From: Cristatella mucedo
Lineage: Eukaryota; Bryozoa; Phylactolaemata; Cristatellidae
NCBI GenBank assembly: GCA_009760855.2
Contig: WPIO01000032.1
Span: 4,388,001-4,452,000, forward strand
Direction: 5' to 3'
Length of the DNA: 64,000 bases
Shown here: piece after piece, positions 35,400-46,390 of the stretch
Layout of the letters: the number at the start of each line of letters is the position of its first letter
How positions within the stretch are numbered: the first letter of the stretch is position 1
Made by a program: the position numbers and the translations under genes
Notes under the pieces: model-generated
Databases searched by the model: none
Told to the model about the DNA's origin: nothing
What the model saw: only the letters and a program-made list of their open reading frames with translations

Positions 35400-36560
35400 T
35401 CCGGCCAAGTTAGTCTCGAACGGCTGCGGCTAGAATTCGGCAGCCGCAGACCGCGGACGAACGGGTCGCGTCGCCGAAGGTCACGGTCTCTGGTTTGTAA
35501 TCGGACGGCGTCTAGGATTGCCGTAAACATGTTTTGTTTTAGTCCTGTTAGCGCGGTGGTATATCTGCCGAGCGCGACCTAAGTTCTGTCAGTGTTGTGT
35601 TAGTCGGAGCGGACTGACGCCGCGTGTAAGTCGTTGGGCGGCTCGCTGCTGTGCTAGCAACGAATTTCGCGGCTCGCCTTTGGGTGCGGTGCGCGCGGCT
35701 CGTGCGCACCGCACCGCGTCCGAAGCGTGGGCGCGCCGTCGCCACCGCGGCTGCGTAGGCTGCGCGTTGAGATCGGCGCCCTGGCGAGCGTTGCTGTCTG
35801 TCTGCATAACGGCGAAGTTAAGGTTGTGCGTAAGACAGCGACCCTAGCCGGGCTAGCGCAGCTTCTTCGTGAGATTCGCGTCCTCATGGCTGGCGCCGCT
35901 AGAGCATGCGACGCCCCCGGCGTCGTCGTCCGTCGTACACCAGTTACGATCTACTGTTGTGCGTAAGACAGCGACCCTGGTCGACGCCGCTTCCACGTCA
36001 GTCGCGAAGCACAAACCGCGTCGTTATATATGAGGTCCGCAGCAGTCGCGTCGTTTAGGGACGAGGTCAGCAGCAGCAGCTGCTGCAGCTGCAGCGACAG
36101 CAAGCTGCTTTTCGGACGACCGACCGATGTAGGCATTTAAAACGAGCCGTTTAAAACGAGCCGACGCATGCTGCAGCGGCTGCAGACACAGCCAGGACGT
36201 TGCAACTTACCGACTGGAGCGAAGCACGCGCACGAGCGCAGTCGCGCCACTGCACACGAGGGCAGCGCAGCGCATGCCCTACGGCGAAGGCGCGGCAGCT
36301 GTCGGGAGTTGACCTTGCAGCCGCAGTCGGCGCCTGAGCGCGAATAGGCTTAGCTCCGAGCTTGCCCTTGAGCTGTGGCTGAGGTCGTCAGCGGTAGCGG
36401 GCCGCCTGATGTGTACGCGCACGGACGCTTGGTCGCGTCGTTCGAGGCCAGGGAGCGACTAGATTCTCAGTCGTTTCCCGTAGCAAAAATCGAGCGGGGC
36501 TGCTAGCGTGATCCCAACGCCGAGATGATGCCGGGCGCGTCATTTTCGCAAGCGAGCTCT
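35400..36560. other. CpG-island-like segment without a recognised gene
   Basis: Very CpG-rich. A 23-bp sequence starting gttgtgcgtaagacagcg occurs twice, at 35823 and 35956. A cag/ctg-rich patch at 36070-36105 is partly palindromic, and aaaacgagccgttt/aaaacgagccg repeats at 36137. It could be a promoter region or the 5' end of a gene, but no frame or splice signal supports one. Confidence 0.45.
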
Positions 36561-36564
36561 CGCT

Positions 36565-36659
36565 GTAGCCCATTAAAAGCGCCGTAGCCCATTAAAAGCG
36601 CCGTAGCCCATTAAAAGCGCCGTAGCCCATTAAAAGCGCCGTAGCCCATTAAAAGCGCT
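36565..36659. repeat. 19-bp minisatellite, five perfect or near-perfect units
   Basis: The unit gtagcccattaaaagcgcc is repeated five times head to tail; only the last base of the last unit differs. Flanks are unique, apart from a half-unit-like gctctcgct just before. Confidence 0.97.
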
Positions 36660-38135
36660 GACGCGATTGTGCCTATAAAGGCGGATGTGCGTGCCTAAAA
36701 AATGCTCGGGACAGCCAGACGTTTTTCTTAGGTTATTTTTCTCGAGTGCTGCTTTTTATTCCGCAGCTATGGCGCCGAAGGAACGCCAAACGCATCTTCG
36801 GGTGGCGTTGCTTACGGTTGCATGCCGGACTGACCGTCAAAGCTTGGCTTCCGGGATAGGCTTTTCGCTGGCGGGAAAGGCGACGGGCTATATATACGCT
36901 GCGATGCCAACTTGAGTTCTGAATTTCCCTTTACTCGGTTGTCGCAGGCGAGCCTCTACATCAACACCGCAGATCAGCCGAGGGCGAGCGCTGTGTGCGA
37001 ACGCGGACGTCGCATTGGAACATCCAGAAACAGCTTAGCTGGACTTTATGCAGCTGCTGAGCTTCTACATCACCGGTAGGACAGCAAAAGAGTACGCTGT
37101 GGGGGTCGAGAGTTAACGGCGTTAGCTCGGACTTGAGTTTCAGCTGCGTAGCATTCGTTCGATGTTTCAGCTGCGTAGCATTCGCTCTCGTGCACAGTTT
37201 CTCATATTTTGATGCACACATGTCCCGCGTTTTATTGCAACAATTAAATACATTTAATACTTTGTCACGTGATTTATCATGGCGGTGCTGATGGCTAGCG
37301 AGCGTGAGCCGGTGCAATGCTGCAGCGCGGGTGACGGCTAGGCACCTCTGGCGACAGTAAGAAAAGTTTATACAGAAGCCGGTAGGCGCGCGAACGCAAT
37401 TACTTTAAAGTCTCACGGATCTCAATTAAAACGGTTGGTGGTAAGCATTAAATCGAATGTTTTTGATGAAAGCTTACAAGTATTACCACTCGATGGCCTG
37501 CCCCACGCTTGCTCAGGCATGTCTGACGTCTTCCTAGCTTTGCGGAACTACACAATACTTACACCGTATACATGTTCAGTGGCACGCAATGGCTACTACG
37601 CGTCGACAGCGGGAAAATACAGGCTGGTCTATGCAGCTCAAAAGCCACAAATGATACCGCTGGCTATTAGCCTACTTAATGGTTCCGAGTCACCAATCTG
37701 GGTCAATTGCGGAAGGCAAGTTTCCATTGGATTGATGCTGCTTTGCTGTAAGTAGTGCTACGATTGCAGAAGCGGCGCCGACGCTCGAGAAACGCCCTAG
37801 ATCCCGAGGGCGAATCCTGCGCGCGCCGATCGAGGCGAGGCACCTAATGGATTTGAGGCACTTGGTCGTGGCAGTTAGAATCGAGGCACTCGCTCATTCT
37901 ATTTCTTGCTGAGGCAAAACGTGCACCTCATTTAAGCCGCCAAAAAAGATAAATGCACCTTCCATGTTCACGGGTTGGTAAGCGTGTCGCTGCCTCTAAA
38001 AAAAAAGGTATACACTACCGGTACCTGGGTTTGTGCTGAGATGTAAGGCGGTCGCACGTCCCTACTCAATGCTGTGGGTTGTCTGCTGCATAGGGTGATG
38101 CATAATCACCCGCTGCAGGCGAGGTAATAGTCGCC
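36660..38135. other. stretch with no recognised gene
   Basis: A plus-strand frame of 106 codons (37435-37755) has mixed composition but no ATG at its head and no known motif. A short duplicated motif, cagctgcgtagcattcg, occurs at 37141 and 37168. Nothing else is recognised. Confidence 0.45.
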
Positions 38136-38136
38136 T

Positions 38137-38303
38137 GGTTAGCTGCCCCATGAGGTAAGGTTCTCGCTCTTAGCGACCCAGGTCGTGCGTTCGCATTCTG
38201 CAACGGGCGATTCTTTATCGCCAGCTGCAAGTCGTAGTGATAGCCGTATTTGAGGAAGTTAAATCGGCCTTTTCTCTGCTACAAACTTGAAGCAGTTTAA
38301 TCG
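38137..38303 (+). mobile_element. diverged SINE-A copy
   Basis: gctgccccatgaggtaaggt, B-box-like cgtgcgttcgcattctg, gcgattctttatcgccagct, then gtgatagccgta and a decayed 3' end (tctctgctacaaact, gcagtttaatcgg). It matches the plan of 32323 and 42846 but with more differences. Confidence 0.7.
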
Positions 38304-38434
38304 GCCGAACGTGGCTGCATTATATTTTCCAGACAAAAACCGTGCGTGATAATTTTGTAGCGGGGACGAAGAAACGGCTCAAGACTCGAGCACTCGTTTT
38401 GGTGGATTATTGGCCCATTTCTTTTACTCGGCTT

Positions 38435-38469
38435 AATGCGCTGCTTTTACTACGTAAAAGCAGCGCATT
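38435..38469. repeat. perfect 16-bp inverted repeat (hairpin)
   Basis: aatgcgctgcttttac, spacer tac, then the exact reverse complement of the first arm. It would form a cruciform or a very stable RNA hairpin. No poly-U run follows, and eukaryotic terminators do not look like this, so the role is unknown. Confidence 0.97.
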
Positions 38470-38584
38470 TGGCAGCGTGTGCGCGGGCCGGCGGCGGCGG
38501 CCAGTGTTCGTCCTGCGTTCGTCTGGGCTCGCTGCGGCTACGTCTTCGCGACTTCATCCTGACTGTAAACTACCACCCATAGAG

Positions 38585-38770
38585 CCGCGGCTCTCAACCT
38601 TTCTAATGCCGCGACCATTTAATGCAGTACATGTTGTGGCAACCCCAACCGTAAAATTATTGCGTGCAAAATGTGGAGATGCGTGTTTTCTGTTGGTCTT
38701 AGGCGACCCATGTGAAAGGGTCTCTCGAACCTCCAAAAGGGTCGAACGACCCACAGGTTGAGAACCGCTG
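38585..38770 (+). mobile_element. short non-autonomous hAT transposon (SPIN/URR1-like termini)
   Basis: The 186-bp element has terminal inverted repeats: left ccgcggctctcaacct, and right end, reverse-complemented, cagcggttctcaacct (14 of 16 identical). The flanking 8-mers are ccatagag and cactagag, which fit an 8-bp hAT target-site duplication with two changes. Internal pieces (aatgccgcgacc, ccccaaccgtaaaattatt, ggtcttaggcgaccc, gaaagggtc) match, from memory, the hAT elements with cagcggttctcaacctgtgg termini known as SPIN or URR1-like in vertebrates and some invertebrates. It has no transposase frame, so it depended on a partner. Confidence 0.8.
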
Positions 38771-38900
38771 CACTAGAGGGTGTCGTGCTCGTGCTAATAT
38801 CGCCAGTCAATCCATCGCTCCGTTGCAGCCAGCGCTGTACAGGCGCGACGCCATACATAAGCCTATCCACGACGGCGTCGCGCGTCAGCCCCGAAAGCAG

Positions 38901-39030
38901 ATGGCCGCATCGCGAGTTGTTGCGGACGGCAGTTCACGTTGCCTAGATCGTGCATTATTTCAAATGGGCCGCATCCCGTGTTGTTGCGGGCGGCAGTTCA
39001 CGTTACCTAGACGGTGCGTTACTTCGAATG
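38901..39030. repeat. 64-bp tandem duplication
   Basis: A unit starting atggccgcatcgcgagttgt at 38901 recurs at about 38964 (atgggccgcatcccgtgttg). Both contain the core cggcagttcacgtt, and the copies differ at about ten bases. Confidence 0.85.
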
Positions 39031-39034
39031 GGTC

Positions 39035-41400
39035 ATGGACTTCTGGTTGCGTTACGGCGGCGAAATCTCAAGAGCTGAGCACTCGCTTTACACCATCGCG
39101 AGAGGTAGTGACGCAGCTGCAGCGACGTGGGGACCACCTGCTCGGCTGCAAATTTGGCGGCGCTGCGCTCGACTCGCAGGAAAGTGGACGCCGGAGCCTG
39201 CGGTGGCGAGGGCCGAGAAACTTCAGAGCGCGTACTGGCACCTTGACAACATGGCTGGCTATATGCACGTATGGCTGCCCTCTGTGGCTGTCGAATAGAA
39301 TGATCGTCGCACTAACGACGCGGACTTGTTAAAAAATCAAGGTATGAACAAAAATAAAGGTATGAACACTCTTCGTATGAGTGCCGCCGTACTCTGCTAC
39401 CTTGGGCATAGCTTCGCCGATCGGTCGGTGCTGCACCGAAGACTCCTCTGAGCATTTCCTGTTTCGAGGGCGCCGCTTTGCGCTTCGCCGCCGCTCCGCG
39501 TAGCGCGTAGCGAAGCGACCAGCAAGCGCCCCTGGCGTGCGCTGGTTTGGTCCAGTCAGTGGTTTGCACCGGTTTGGTCCAGATGTAACGTCATTACCAT
39601 TCGAATGGTGAACGGTGGTGGGTACATAATCGCGAGCCATTACGCCTTTAGAAACGCATTACGACACAACGAAGGTAACGAGAAATGCCAGCAGTGTAGA
39701 GTTAGTATCGTAGTGAGTCAGAAAGCTGCTGTTTACAGCCAAGGAGATCTACAAGGCTAGTGCATCAAGGAAAGTAGTGGTCAAGCCAAAAAGCAGTCTG
39801 CCTGCGCGGGGTAGGTAGGGCACCTACATAGTGAGCTGGTTTCCCTGGTTTCTTCTGCAGCTCTGAGAAACCAGGGGAAATAGTGCACGAAAATCGCGTG
39901 CAAAAATGACAAAAATGTGTGCAGCTGGCACCGGAGCTGATGCCAAGTACTCCCAAAGAATGAAAGGTTCGTGTATAGAAAGGCTGCCTAGTCACCTTAC
40001 GAAATTGTAAAATTGAAAATGTATCAGCGGGCAAAAGATAAGAGCTGACACATAAAACCACAAGCCCAAGCGAGTCATTCTGAGTGCCGGACAATTTTTT
40101 AGGTTACGCAATTGTTACAGAACTAATCATAAACTAAGGACAGAACTAATCATAAAGCAAGGGATTAGGCATGGCAGGGGATTAAGCATGAACTTGCTCA
40201 CAGGACGCTGGTCTCTTAACTAATTGATGTTGACAACCTTATGTTTATAGAATATCCACAATATTCCTCACCTGCTTCATTCGGCTGGTTGTAATTGACA
40301 GCGTACATAGGATTAAAGGAACCATGGATTTTGTATTTCTGAAAACCAGATATCTTTCTATCACTTATCATGATGACAGGAAACTATATACCTTCATCAT
40401 ACTTCAATTTACGGCAGCATGGTAAAAGGTCAATGAAGTCTAAGCATCTCAGATGTAAAAATAAGTTAGTGCGCAAATTAAACAAGCTTGCTTGATCACG
40501 CTGAGCTAGAAACTCCCTGTACAAGAATTTTTTTCATAATTGAGCTAATTGGAGTAAAGAGAAAGGTAATGAAGTTATTAAGGACGCTGATTTAAAAAAA
40601 GTAAGTGAGGGAAGCTATTATCAAAATAACTAATATAAGAAACATATAATAGCTCACAGAACATCAGGACACCAGCAGGGGATATAGGATATTCATATTC
40701 CCAGTTAAGGCTTGAGTCGGTCATATCCAAGTGCAGTAATTGAGATTACATCTTTTATATAGAGGCAATATATTTATCGCAGAATTCAAAACTATATGTT
40801 TAGCAGATGCAAGTAAAGTAGTGGCAGAATAGCCAGAACCATCAAAACATAATACAAACACCGCCACATCTTCTTTCGCGAAAAGGTACATACACAAGAC
40901 CACCAACGGTAAATGCTGGGGAGTCTGGTACGCATACAGAATAAAGGGAAACCAGGTACTCAACACAGGATGCAGACCAGCCCGTCATTAGGTAGTACGT
41001 GACAGCAGGAGGCTCGGTAACCAACATTCGAAAGATACTAAGGTACAACAGGTCTTGCGATAACTAGCTTTAAGTCTTTTTAATGTGCAAACCAGCTTCA
41101 TATTTCGTTAGTGGATTTAGAAAATCAACGGTATTCTACAACGCTCGTACAAATTAATTTAGTATCGCTATCAGCTAGCACGTAGAACCTCAAACCAAAT
41201 CCCTCATCAGAAAATCCTCTGGAAATCGAACTTTGAATGTAGCGGCTTCCTTTGCCAAAGTCAACGTATCTACAGATAATTCATTTGTGACTCCACTTTG
41301 GATTTTTCTTATATCACTCGACGACAAGTAAGCCAGAGCTGCGTAACCCCTGCCTCAGGGTTCAAATTCTCTAAGAAGTTTGATAATGACCTAAGAGTTA
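39035..41400. other. stretch with no recognised gene
   Basis: GC-rich until about 39640, AT-rich after that. It contains an imperfect hairpin at 39840-39880. Frames up to 109 codons (39765-40094, minus) have no known content. Confidence 0.45.
39840..39880. repeat. imperfect hairpin, 14-bp stem
   Basis: tttccctggtttct, a 12-base loop, then agaaaccaggggaaa. The arms pair fully except for one bulged G. It lies in otherwise plain sequence. Confidence 0.8.
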
Positions 41401-41402
41401 TT

Positions 41403-42085
41403 ATAACAATAATAATAATAATAATAATACTAATGCACGATAAAGTGCCCACAGCGAACTCAATCTCTTTCTAGGCGCTTTACATTTGCTGCAAAGGGAA
41501 ACAAGATTGAATCGTGAGTAATATCATGCTTGATAAATAACATGAACAACGTGGTTAGGGGTGACATGCACAGGGTAAGCGTGCAAATGTGGTTAGTGGC
41601 AGCATGCACGGTGTCAGCACGCATAAGCACACGAAGGACGAATCACAGGGACTCAGTAAATGCTGTCCTAAATAGGTGTTTTTACGTTCTTTTTAAATAT
41701 TTTCAAGTCAGGGGATATTCTGATGCAAGTCGGGAGGGAGTTCCAGGCTTTGGGAGCATACGAACTAAATGCACGGTCTCCAAAGGATTTGAGGTTTGTA
41801 CGAGGTAGTGGCAGACAGTTGGATTCCGAAAAGCGGGTGGTACGATGCTTAGCCTGGTGAGGGAGTAGATCTGAGAAATAGGCTGGAGCCAAAGAATCAA
41901 GTCACCTAAAAGTGAGCGACAAAACTTTGAAGTCGACCAGTTGCTTGACTGGTAGCCAGTGCAGGTCGACGAGAAGTGGTGTAATGTGGCAACTTTGACG
42001 CTCACGACAGACTAGCCTATCTGCAGAGTTTTGCACAAGCGGTAATCGCCTGATTGCACATGCCGCTGAGTTGCACCAATGTAGT
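41403..42085 (-). mobile_element. LINE-A, 5'-truncated 3' fragment
   Basis: Minus strand: (ATT)n at 41407-41430, hairpin, 3' UTR (catgcacagggtaagcgtgc), then ORF2 C-terminal remnants up to CAIRRLPLVQNSADRLVC near 42060. A frameshift lies near 41890-41905 (LTFRS / MAPAYFSDLL). RT is missing. Confidence 0.85.
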
Positions 42086-42089
42086 ACCG

Positions 42090-42840
42090 TGTGAGATTCT
42101 AGGCACATACCACGTGAATAGCCAAATGTCCCACAACAGCATAATTGATAAGATGTCGTAGATCATTTGCAGGTGGATGATCGCTTGAGAAATCTAGGTA
42201 TATCCTAATGCTCCCATTTGTCTGCAAAAAATTGGATTAGCAGAACGATAAAAAAATATTGTAAGAAACGGTGGAAGATCTTGACGCGTTCACGCTTCTC
42301 TTTCCTCGTAGGCAAATGGCCGAATTGTTTCGGCATCTTTAAAGATTAAATTTTAATTAATAGCTGAGAGCGCAGGCACACGGCTGGGTGGGCTGATAGA
42401 ACGATGCGGAAACCTAACGTACGACGCACCTTGCTGATTTGTGGACTTGCTTGAAACAGGCACGCTTCCTCGTCATCTCCGAGCGGCACCTTAACCTTTT
42501 GCTCTGCAGCCGCGTCTTGCCGACGACTGAGGTCGTTAATAACATCCAACTCTAAAACTATACACAAGAAAAACTGTCAGCAAGTCTCTTGTAACGTCAT
42601 CATAATTTGTGTATGAAAAAGAGGGATGCTGTGAATCTCCAAAACAGAAAACGTGGTGCTCACATTTTGGCTCGCTAAGCGTTTTAGGATACAGATACCT
42701 AAAGAGGAAGTTGAGAGAATATCATTTTAGCCAAGATCCATAATCGGCTGTGCTATACACTTGCACTTGCATTGCATATGCTGAAAGTCAATGGTGATTT
42801 GCACCGGTATCTTGTCTTCATAGGAATTCGGACTAAATAC
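42090..42840. other. stretch with no recognised gene
   Basis: Only short frames. None has recognised content. Confidence 0.5.
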
Positions 42841-42845
42841 GTACA

Positions 42846-43013
42846 TGAGCCGTGATGGCCCACTAGGTAAGGCGGCTGCTTTCACGACCTCGGTCCCGAG
42901 GCCGTGGGTTCGATTCCTGCGGTGGGCGATTCAGTATCGCCACTGCAAGCGGTGGTGATAGCCGTAAAAGCTCTTCTGTCGCTATATAAAAAGAGGCTGT
43001 TTAATCAGCTAGG
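42846..43013 (+). mobile_element. SINE-A, best-preserved copy
   Basis: The tRNA-like head has six pairing acceptor bases (gcccac at 42858, gtgggc at 42922), the A-box-like actaggtaaggcgg and a textbook B box, gggttcgattcc, at 42906. It is followed by gcgattcagtatcgccactg, the tract gtgatagccgtaaaagctct, and the 3' end cgctatataaaaagaggctg then ttaatcagct. The internal promoter looks usable. The 3' end does not resemble the LINE-A hairpin, so its transposition partner is a different LINE. Confidence 0.9.
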
Positions 43014-43014
43014 A

Positions 43015-44690
43015 TTTATTTATTTATCTATATGGTCCTGAAACAACAGCAAATCACATCCATCACTAAAGCCTTACGACTAAGCAATACTTAAGGAATG
43101 ATGAACTTACCGATGTTCATCTAGACAATAGGCGGTCAGTGGTACCTTATACAGTGTATTATCTTATGATTACTTTTGTGTACATCAATCTATTATAAAA
43201 AGAATTCCCCGCTCAGTGAAGAGGTTTGCAATCTTTATTTATTAAAGTGATTGTATTGGTTAGCTTTACTGCTTTGCATACTGCGTGTGTCCCGTACATC
43301 AAAGATACTTAAATATCGTCCACTGCACGCAGCTCAGATTCAGATCACCACACCAGATCAAAAATGCAAAAGTTTTCTGAATCGTAAATATAAGTTGTAT
43401 CTCTTAGTGTAACCAAAATAGCCAAACACATTAATCTGGTCTTAGGTTAAAGAGTTTTCTATACTGTTCTTAGAGCATAAGCAGCTTTCGATAATATACT
43501 GTAGCTGAATGACTACATATCAAGAACTTGAGAAAAAGTAATGAGATTAGCCAAATAAGAAAGAGAAACATGAAATTAGATAAGATAGAAGTAGAAGTGT
43601 AGGACGGCAGGTAAAGACCTTCCATTGCAAGCAGCAGGAAGGAAAGTTTTGTTCTTGAGCACGAATTGTGGACATTGGTACCAGACTGTCATTTGCAGAA
43701 TCATTTGAAGCGTCTCTCACTAAGTGTCTCAAAGTAAAAGAAAGGATCAAATTAAAGCCTGAATAGGCAGTGGATATCCTTATGTTGTCTGCGAACCGAT
43801 AGTAAATATAAAGGTCCAATTAAATAATACCGATTGCTCAAAAGATTTTGCCTAAATTAGCCGCATGACTCCATATACTCAGCTGCATGGGGTGAGCATG
43901 ACGTTGCTTACAATGAAATACATATTTACCAGCGTAGGATTAGTCTCAGCAGTCAATAATGATGCCGCTTTCACGAAAAAATGAATTCAGAAGAGCTTAC
44001 TCACATTTCCACCTTAAGGTAGCTTAACGTCTCTGCCACGACGAGAGAGTGATCAGTAAGCACAGAAACGTTACAACGCCCCAGATTTTTGTTGGCTTTG
44101 TTAGATCATCCGGTAATTTTCTGTGTACATCAAACCTGCTGAAGAAATCCAACTTAATAATAATCATCTTTGCCGCAGAATAATGCAAAGTAGACTGTTT
44201 TCAGAATTTCAATGCCACTACTCATCTGTTGCTGCCTACATGCAAGAATGTCAACAGCCTCATGAATATGGTTAAGTGGTTTGAAAGAGCTTGAATTTCT
44301 CTTATAGGCCTTCGGCTGTTCTTATGATAACTTTAACTCTGCAAAACATACGGAGGCATAGGCCTTCCTGAGATCGACGTAACTGATAACAAGATCCTCA
44401 AAGATGAAACTTTTTCAAAATCTTGAAGGAAAGTACTTCATTTTATCGATTTACTGTCATCCCTGGTAGGATAAAGACAGCAGTATATAACAATTTAACC
44501 ACCTTTCAGTAAGAGGTCTATTCTCACCTCTTTCTCAAACTGGCTGCATTCCTTGAAGGTTTGGAAGCTAACTGAGTATTAGTTTCTGACTGCTGCCTCC
44601 GTTAACAAATAAACTATTATACTTTGGATTTCTCCACTTAGATGACTGCTTTCACTGACGAACGTCACATCGGTCTGTACAACTAAATTT
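43015..44690. other. AT-rich stretch with no recognised gene
   Basis: Many stops in all frames. No repeat from elsewhere in the window is recognised until the LINE-A scrap at 44690. Confidence 0.5.
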
Positions 44691-44795
44691 TGGCCTGTTG
44701 ACTGTTGGGCTGACGTGATCGTCTAATTAAAGGTCACTTTGGAACAAGACACCTAGAATTTGCTCGGATGCAACAGGAGATGTGCTGGTAGAGCC
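44690..44795 (-). mobile_element. LINE-A scrap (post-RT region)
   Basis: The minus-strand reading gives SEQILGVLFQSDL and LDDHVSPTV, the block that follows the RT in LINE-A. No flanking LINE sequence is recognised. 44800-45520 shows nothing further. Confidence 0.6.
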
Positions 44796-45529
44796 GATTT
44801 GAGCGTTAGTGATGATTTATATATCTCCCACACAAAATAGTTCAAGCGGACAGAAGTGGATCAATCTTTCTAATAAAGATGACATTAGGTACTGGCAATC
44901 AAATGATCTTCCACACAAAGAACCACTGTGTTTCAGCATAAAAATCGTAGTTTTTAGCTTGGAGGATGGTGGGGCCTTAAGTGATGTTTCATTGAAATCA
45001 GACGACCATTGAATGTGAGCTATATCTTTGACGCCGAAGGCAGTGCTCGTGCTTTGACTGATGCAGCGAGCCAGAACGTGCTTCCAATGGCTTAGTGAGA
45101 CGACTACCAGTCATTCTGGAGTACTGCCGCACAGTTCAATACCTGCGATGTTACTATGAACAGAGCAGACAAGAAAAATTCCAGCAAGAATTTCAAACAC
45201 GAGTAATGAATAAGGCAGTCCAATAGCTCTGTAGCAGTCGTAGGGGCATTCGCCTCATTCGGCCAAAGTAGGTAGAGTGGTACCAAGACACCCAAAATTA
45301 TGATACCGCCACAACTAATGGCACTGGGCTAACTAACTGACATGCAAGTTGGAAAGCGAGTGCTAGGTGAAGGCGCAGACTATCTTGAGTAGGTGCACCC
45401 TGAAGTACACAGTCCAGCTGCTGGTGGCAGGTAACTAACTGGCCCATGGGATTTCGAGTTCACAGACACGGCTCCCATCAGCACCTCAAACGTCGCCGTG
45501 TTATACTTCGCCGCGATTTTACTTACTGT

Positions 45530-46390
45530 TTACTTACGGCAACCCAGCTGAGACTATGTAGCAAGCTTTAAGCGGTTACCGAAGAGAACACCAATATTTC
45601 GATGACATCAATAGGTCACGTTACAGCTTGACCAATTTAAAGAGCATCCTTACTCTAGCCATTAGCTTAGAGTTTTCAAGGAGTTCGGTTATACGATCTT
45701 AGCAACAAGAAATTAGACGAAATCCAGAATTGAATATCTTCCTAACAACCACGATGCTTGTCTTTCACATAGGTGACTGCGGTGATTCAACTGACACATG
45801 CAGCTACGGATATCTTTGACTTCAAAACAGGGAAACCTTTTGACCAGGCAAAAGGATTAGTGGATAATAATTTGTTTAATCGCTCAACACGTACTGTGCG
45901 ATATATATTATGAGACCTACGTCATAAAGTGTACGGTACAGATAAAGGTGCTAGTTTATCGCAGCATCTGAATTTCATTCGGACGCAAGAAATCTTCAGT
46001 ATAATAATGACCATATTGTTAGGCTTTCGAAAGATAAGTAGATTGCTTTCTCTGATTTCTCAATGCAAACCCTAGATATGTGAAAGATATGGTTTTAGTA
46101 ACAGACACATGAAAAGAGTCCGCCGATGAAGGCTTTGTTTTAACTTCCAAATGTTTCGCAACGGTATTTTCTCGAGCCTTGTAAAATTAAAAATAGAAGG
46201 CTGCAGAGTTTGCCATGTTGAGGGTAAGAAGAAAGCAGCATATTTTGAAACCTGAACTCACGGCAATTTTTTTTTTATCTCCACAGCAGTATTTATTTCC
46301 GCTCCGTGCAGGCGAGTGCAATTCGTTGCCTGGAAATGGTATTTATGCGATTGCTGGTTGACCACGTGACTGGATGATTCTCTATCTGGC
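45530..46390. repeat. tandem array unit I (right block only)
   Basis: From aagcggttaccgaagagaac at about 45572 to cacgtgactggatgatt near 46383 it is nearly identical to 48018-48835. No coding content is recognised. It is the first, shortened member of the array. Confidence 0.9.

Noticed and set aside
34908-35582. Open frames over 160 codons on both strands
   Set aside because: Driven by the 13-bp purine-rich minisatellite; the products are Ser/Leu/Arg or Glu/Arg repeats.
36565-36659. Direct repeats as a possible CRISPR array
   Set aside because: The units are head-to-tail with no spacers, and the DNA is eukaryotic.
38342-39332. Overlapping plus-strand frames (139, 206 and 94 codons) as genes
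   Set aside because: They run through a SINE-A edge, the hairpin, the hAT element and a tandem duplication; openness comes from CpG-rich composition.
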